From positions 1 through 15,727 of the forward strand of contig CAJKQX010000058.1 in NCBI GenBank assembly GCA_905202125.1: a stretch of DNA of 15,727 bases, read 5' to 3'. This DNA comes from an uncultured Prevotella sp. GTDB lineage: Bacteria > Bacteroidota > Bacteroidia > Bacteroidales > Bacteroidaceae. This document shows positions 13,436 through 15,727 of the stretch, in pieces. How positions within the stretch are numbered: the first letter of the stretch is position 1; every line of letters begins with the position of its first letter. A program made the position numbers and the translations under genes. The notes beneath the pieces were generated by a model, which saw nothing but the letters and a program-made list of their open reading frames with translations, had not been told where the DNA came from and made no database searches.

Positions 13436-14650
13436 TTATTTCTGTTTTTTATCATTGTCAATTACCATTTGATAATAGTCCACCATCTGCGGGATGATGA
13501 CCTTCATATCAAAATTCTGCATGATTCTCTCATGCGCTTCCTTTCTCACTTTTGCTTTAGCATCTAAAGGAAGCATACATACCTCCTTGATTTTATCGGC
13601 GAGCATCATCGGATCTCTTGGAGTCATCAGGAAGCCACTCTTTCCATCCTCGATAATCTCACTCATACCACCAGAGTTACTACCGATGACAACAGCTCCA
13701 GAGAGCATAGCCTCAATGCATACCATCGGCATATTCTCCCACCAGGACGGGAAGCAAACCACATCTGCCTGGGCATAGCGTTTCATCACTTCCTCCCTTG
13801 GCAGTTTACCCACAAGATGGAACCACTTTTCTTTGCCATATTTAGCATTCAGTTCATCAGCATAAGCCCCGGTCTTACCCACCAAGTCAAGTTGAATTTC
13901 TCCTATCTCACCAGAGTCAGCCATCAGTTTGCAGGCATCAGCCAAGTCACCACACCCCTTCCAGTCGCAGACAGTTCCTACAAAGAGAATATGCTTTTTA
14001 CCATTCTTGCCTTCAGAAGGTTTAGAAGAGTTCGATGTCCATCGCTCAGACAAGATAGGATTATAAATAACCTTGATTTTATCAGATTGAATCCCCACGA
14101 ATTTCTGGCTCCATTCCTTCAGTGAAGTACTACACGAAGTAATATACCGAGCCTCTTTCATCACCTTCAGTTCTTTACATCCCTGCCAGAAGTATAGCCA
14201 GTTAGCCTTAGACAATTTCTGAAGAGAGAAATGATAATGATCGAGAAGCATAGGAGTATGCAATCGGGTGATGACAGGAATACCGATATCATTAAGGAAA
14301 TATCCCTCGGCACCATATTCAGGCACCTCAATGACATCAACATCCCCGAGGCTCTGTATCTTCTCTCTGATTCTCCTGCGATAAGCATAGAAGCGATAAA
14401 ACATTCTAAACTTTTTCAGCAGTGAGTTCCCTTCCACCTGCGGAATCAGGAAATCTCCACCCGAAAGTCTAATCACCCTCACCCCTTCATCATCCTCATC
14501 AGAAGACAAGCGGGTATCATCAGAAGCAGCAATCACCGTCACACGATGCCCAGCATCATGCAACCCATGTGCCACCTCTTTAATATATGAAGCAATACCA
14601 CCGCCACGAAGAGACGGCGGATATTCACGACAAACAAAACAAATGTGCAT
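13436..14650 (-). CDS. Glycosyltransferase family 4 protein
   Basis: A 404-aa GT-B glycosyltransferase. The N-terminal acceptor domain begins FVCREYPPSLRGGGIASYI (5-23), the standard GT4 glycine-rich loop, followed by HRVTVIAA. The donor domain has LFVGTVCDWKGC (222-233) and E-x7-E in ENMPMVCIEAM (E305, E313), then a GGMSEII loop. No signal or membrane segment is present. A 153-bp gap precedes it, with a possible promoter, so it may start the transcript that continues through the acyltransferase genes to 8401. Confidence 0.92.
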   Translation of the reverse strand: MHICFVCREYPPSLRGGGIASYIKEVAHGLHDAGHRVTVIAASDDTRLSSDEDDEGVRVIRLSGGDFLIPQVEGNSLLKKFRMFYRFYAYRRRIREKIQSLGDVDVIEVPEYGAEGYFLNDIGIPVITRLHTPMLLDHYHFSLQKLSKANWLYFWQGCKELKVMKEARYITSCSTSLKEWSQKFVGIQSDKIKVIYNPILSERWTSNSSKPSEGKNGKKHILFVGTVCDWKGCGDLADACKLMADSGEIGEIQLDLVGKTGAYADELNAKYGKEKWFHLVGKLPREEVMKRYAQADVVCFPSWWENMPMVCIEAMLSGAVVIGSNSGGMSEIIEDGKSGFLMTPRDPMMLADKIKEVCMLPLDAKAKVRKEAHERIMQNFDMKVIIPQMVDYYQMVIDNDKKQK

Positions 14651-14803
14651 AAATTTTCTTAATTTAGAAAAAACAAAAACTACAGGACACCTCAGTTTAT
14701 CAATATAATCTTGCTATCCAAGTCATAAATTTCATTTTACTTAGGGCTAATAAAAAAACTGAAACGAAGAGGCTACTTGCAATAATTCTTCATCATAATA
14801 AGC
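14651..14803 (-). promoter_or_regulatory. Intergenic region with weak terminator and promoter candidates
   Basis: This is the largest gap inside the polysaccharide cluster. Read on the - strand, a small stem GAAGA/TCTTC (14766-14770 with 14787-14791) is followed, after seven bases, by seven T (14752-14758); this could end the DUF6625 transcript. Further on, TTG (14701-14703), 18 bases, then TAGTTTTTG (14674-14682) resembles a -33/-7 pair with one extra T. Both are poor matches. Confidence 0.3.
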
Positions 14804-15727
14804 TTATTTATCACTTTCTACGCCATTTAAGGAAAAACTTATATTTTTAATATTATTGAAGTCGCTATTTTTGTCAATTTTCCAATAATCCCCTTTCCAA
14901 TAATTATCCGTTTCAAGATACTTCGTTTTCTTGAAGAACAAGAAATGAAGATAAGGAAGTTCTCGACCATCGGGTGCTATGATTTTTCCTGTCTTATTAT
15001 CGTAAGTCCAGACGTCACCATCCTTTGGTATAGGTGTGGTAAACATCTCCTCAGTAAACTTACGATTCCACTTATTGCTATAAAGGCGATAGGTTAATTC
15101 TACCCATTTCCCATAAGACATAAAAGGTTTAAATAAACCTTTATATAATGCAGTTAAAATCCTTTTTTCAGGTAAAACCAATCTCACCCAATCGCTCTCA
15201 TCAAAACCAACATGCTCTGCATATAATAGTTGTTCCTTCCATCGAGAGCATTTGAACGGAAGTAATCGATATTTTTCATTATTCCGAAATATCGCAAAAT
15301 GCCCGGCAATACGTTCAGACATGGTAGTGATAACATCATACGAATTGAGCATATTGACGTTTGTCAAGACATTAAGATTTCCATAAATTAAATCGTTGTC
15401 GCCATATCCCCAGAATTCATATTTTCTTAATATATCCTGGTGAATAAATCCATAAAAGGGTTTTAAATCACACAACTTGTAAGCATGCTCTGGATGAAAA
15501 TCAACTTTCAAACGTTTACTTACGCTATCACAATATTCCTCAAACGAAACTTTATGACAGATAATATTTGGATATTTACTTGCCATATTGATAATCTCAT
15601 CGCAATCAGTGAAATATATAAAATCTATATTGCTCTGTTTAGAACAAGTATAGAAGTTTAGGTTTAACCATATGGGGGAGACTGTCCGAAAACTATAGCC
15701 ACGTAGGTTAGATTCGTTACCAGTCGT
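14804..15727 (-). CDS. DUF6625 family protein, 5' end outside the window
   Basis: The reading frame stays open from the stop at 14804 to the window edge, 47 codons beyond the ATG at 15586, so that ATG is internal. The extra part reads PIWLNLNFYTCSKQ and DFIYFTDCDE, which fits the N-terminal Rossmann-like strand of DUF6625 proteins. Further motifs are HAYKLCDLKPFYGFIH and YEFWGYGDNDLIYGN; the latter resembles a D-x-D nucleotide-sugar site (here D-N-D). DUF6625 proteins occur in polysaccharide loci of Bacteroidota and are probably glycosyltransferases or glycan-modifying enzymes, but I know of no proven activity. About 307 residues are visible; only a short N-terminal part should be missing. 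Confidence 0.8.
   Translation of the reverse strand, partial: TTGNESNLRGYSFRTVSPIWLNLNFYTCSKQSNIDFIYFTDCDEIINMASKYPNIICHKVSFEEYCDSVSKRLKVDFHPEHAYKLCDLKPFYGFIHQDILRKYEFWGYGDNDLIYGNLNVLTNVNMLNSYDVITTMSERIAGHFAIFRNNEKYRLLPFKCSRWKEQLLYAEHVGFDESDWVRLVLPEKRILTALYKGLFKPFMSYGKWVELTYRLYSNKWNRKFTEEMFTTPIPKDGDVWTYDNKTGKIIAPDGRELPYLHFLFFKKTKYLETDNYWKGDYWKIDKNSDFNNIKNISFSLNGVESDK

Noticed and set aside
1..15727. CRISPR array, prophage or conjugative module
   Set aside because: The only short repeats are tandem without unique spacers, and no cas, phage structural, integrase or transfer gene is seen.

Overview
The window looks like chromosomal DNA of a Bacteroidota bacterium, most probably Prevotella/Segatella or a close relative. 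The signs are several upstream regions with the Bacteroidota -7 element TAnnTTTG (exactly TATCTTTG at three places), little use of Shine-Dalgarno sequences, an ISAon1-type insertion sequence, and a DUF6625 protein of the kind found in Bacteroidota polysaccharide loci. The genus is an inference from style, not from a marker gene.

Left part (1-2090): an ISL3/ISAon1-type insertion sequence on the + strand has perfect 18-bp inverted ends and two overlapping transposase ORFs. Its right end abuts the intrinsic terminator of a tRNA-Phe(GAA) gene on the - strand. A 22-bp tandem duplication lies upstream of the tRNA promoter.

Middle part (2092-8313), all on the - strand and relatively GC-rich (about 50% in the stretches I counted). 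In transcription order it holds a large STAND-type P-loop NTPase of 1175 aa with its own well-formed promoter, a WecG/TagA/CpsF glycosyltransferase, a nucleotidyltransferase-fold protein (NTP_transf_5 type) and a 90-aa protein of unknown function. A strong hairpin separates the NTPase gene from the glycosyltransferase gene. An array of four 22-bp repeats, each a GTACA-N7-TGTAC dyad, precedes the nucleotidyltransferase gene.

Right part (8401-15727), also - strand but AT-rich (about 35% GC in the stretches I counted): an exopolysaccharide/O-antigen-type cluster. In transcription order it holds a DUF6625 protein (cut by the window edge), two GT4 glycosyltransferases, a hexapeptide-repeat acyltransferase, two integral-membrane acyltransferase-3 proteins and a third GT4 glycosyltransferase. 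Together these would build and O-acylate a surface glycan repeat unit. One membrane acyltransferase carries a run of ten G in its coding strand; a gain or loss of one base would cause an early stop, so it is a strong candidate for phase variation.

The best candidate for an undescribed system is the 1175-aa STAND-like NTPase between polysaccharide genes. It has the build of an antiphage or self/non-self sensor: an unassigned N-terminal module, coiled coil, NTPase, winged helix and a long helical-repeat sensor. Its Walker B region lacks the usual acidic pair. Second are the 22-bp dyad array and the poly-G switch.
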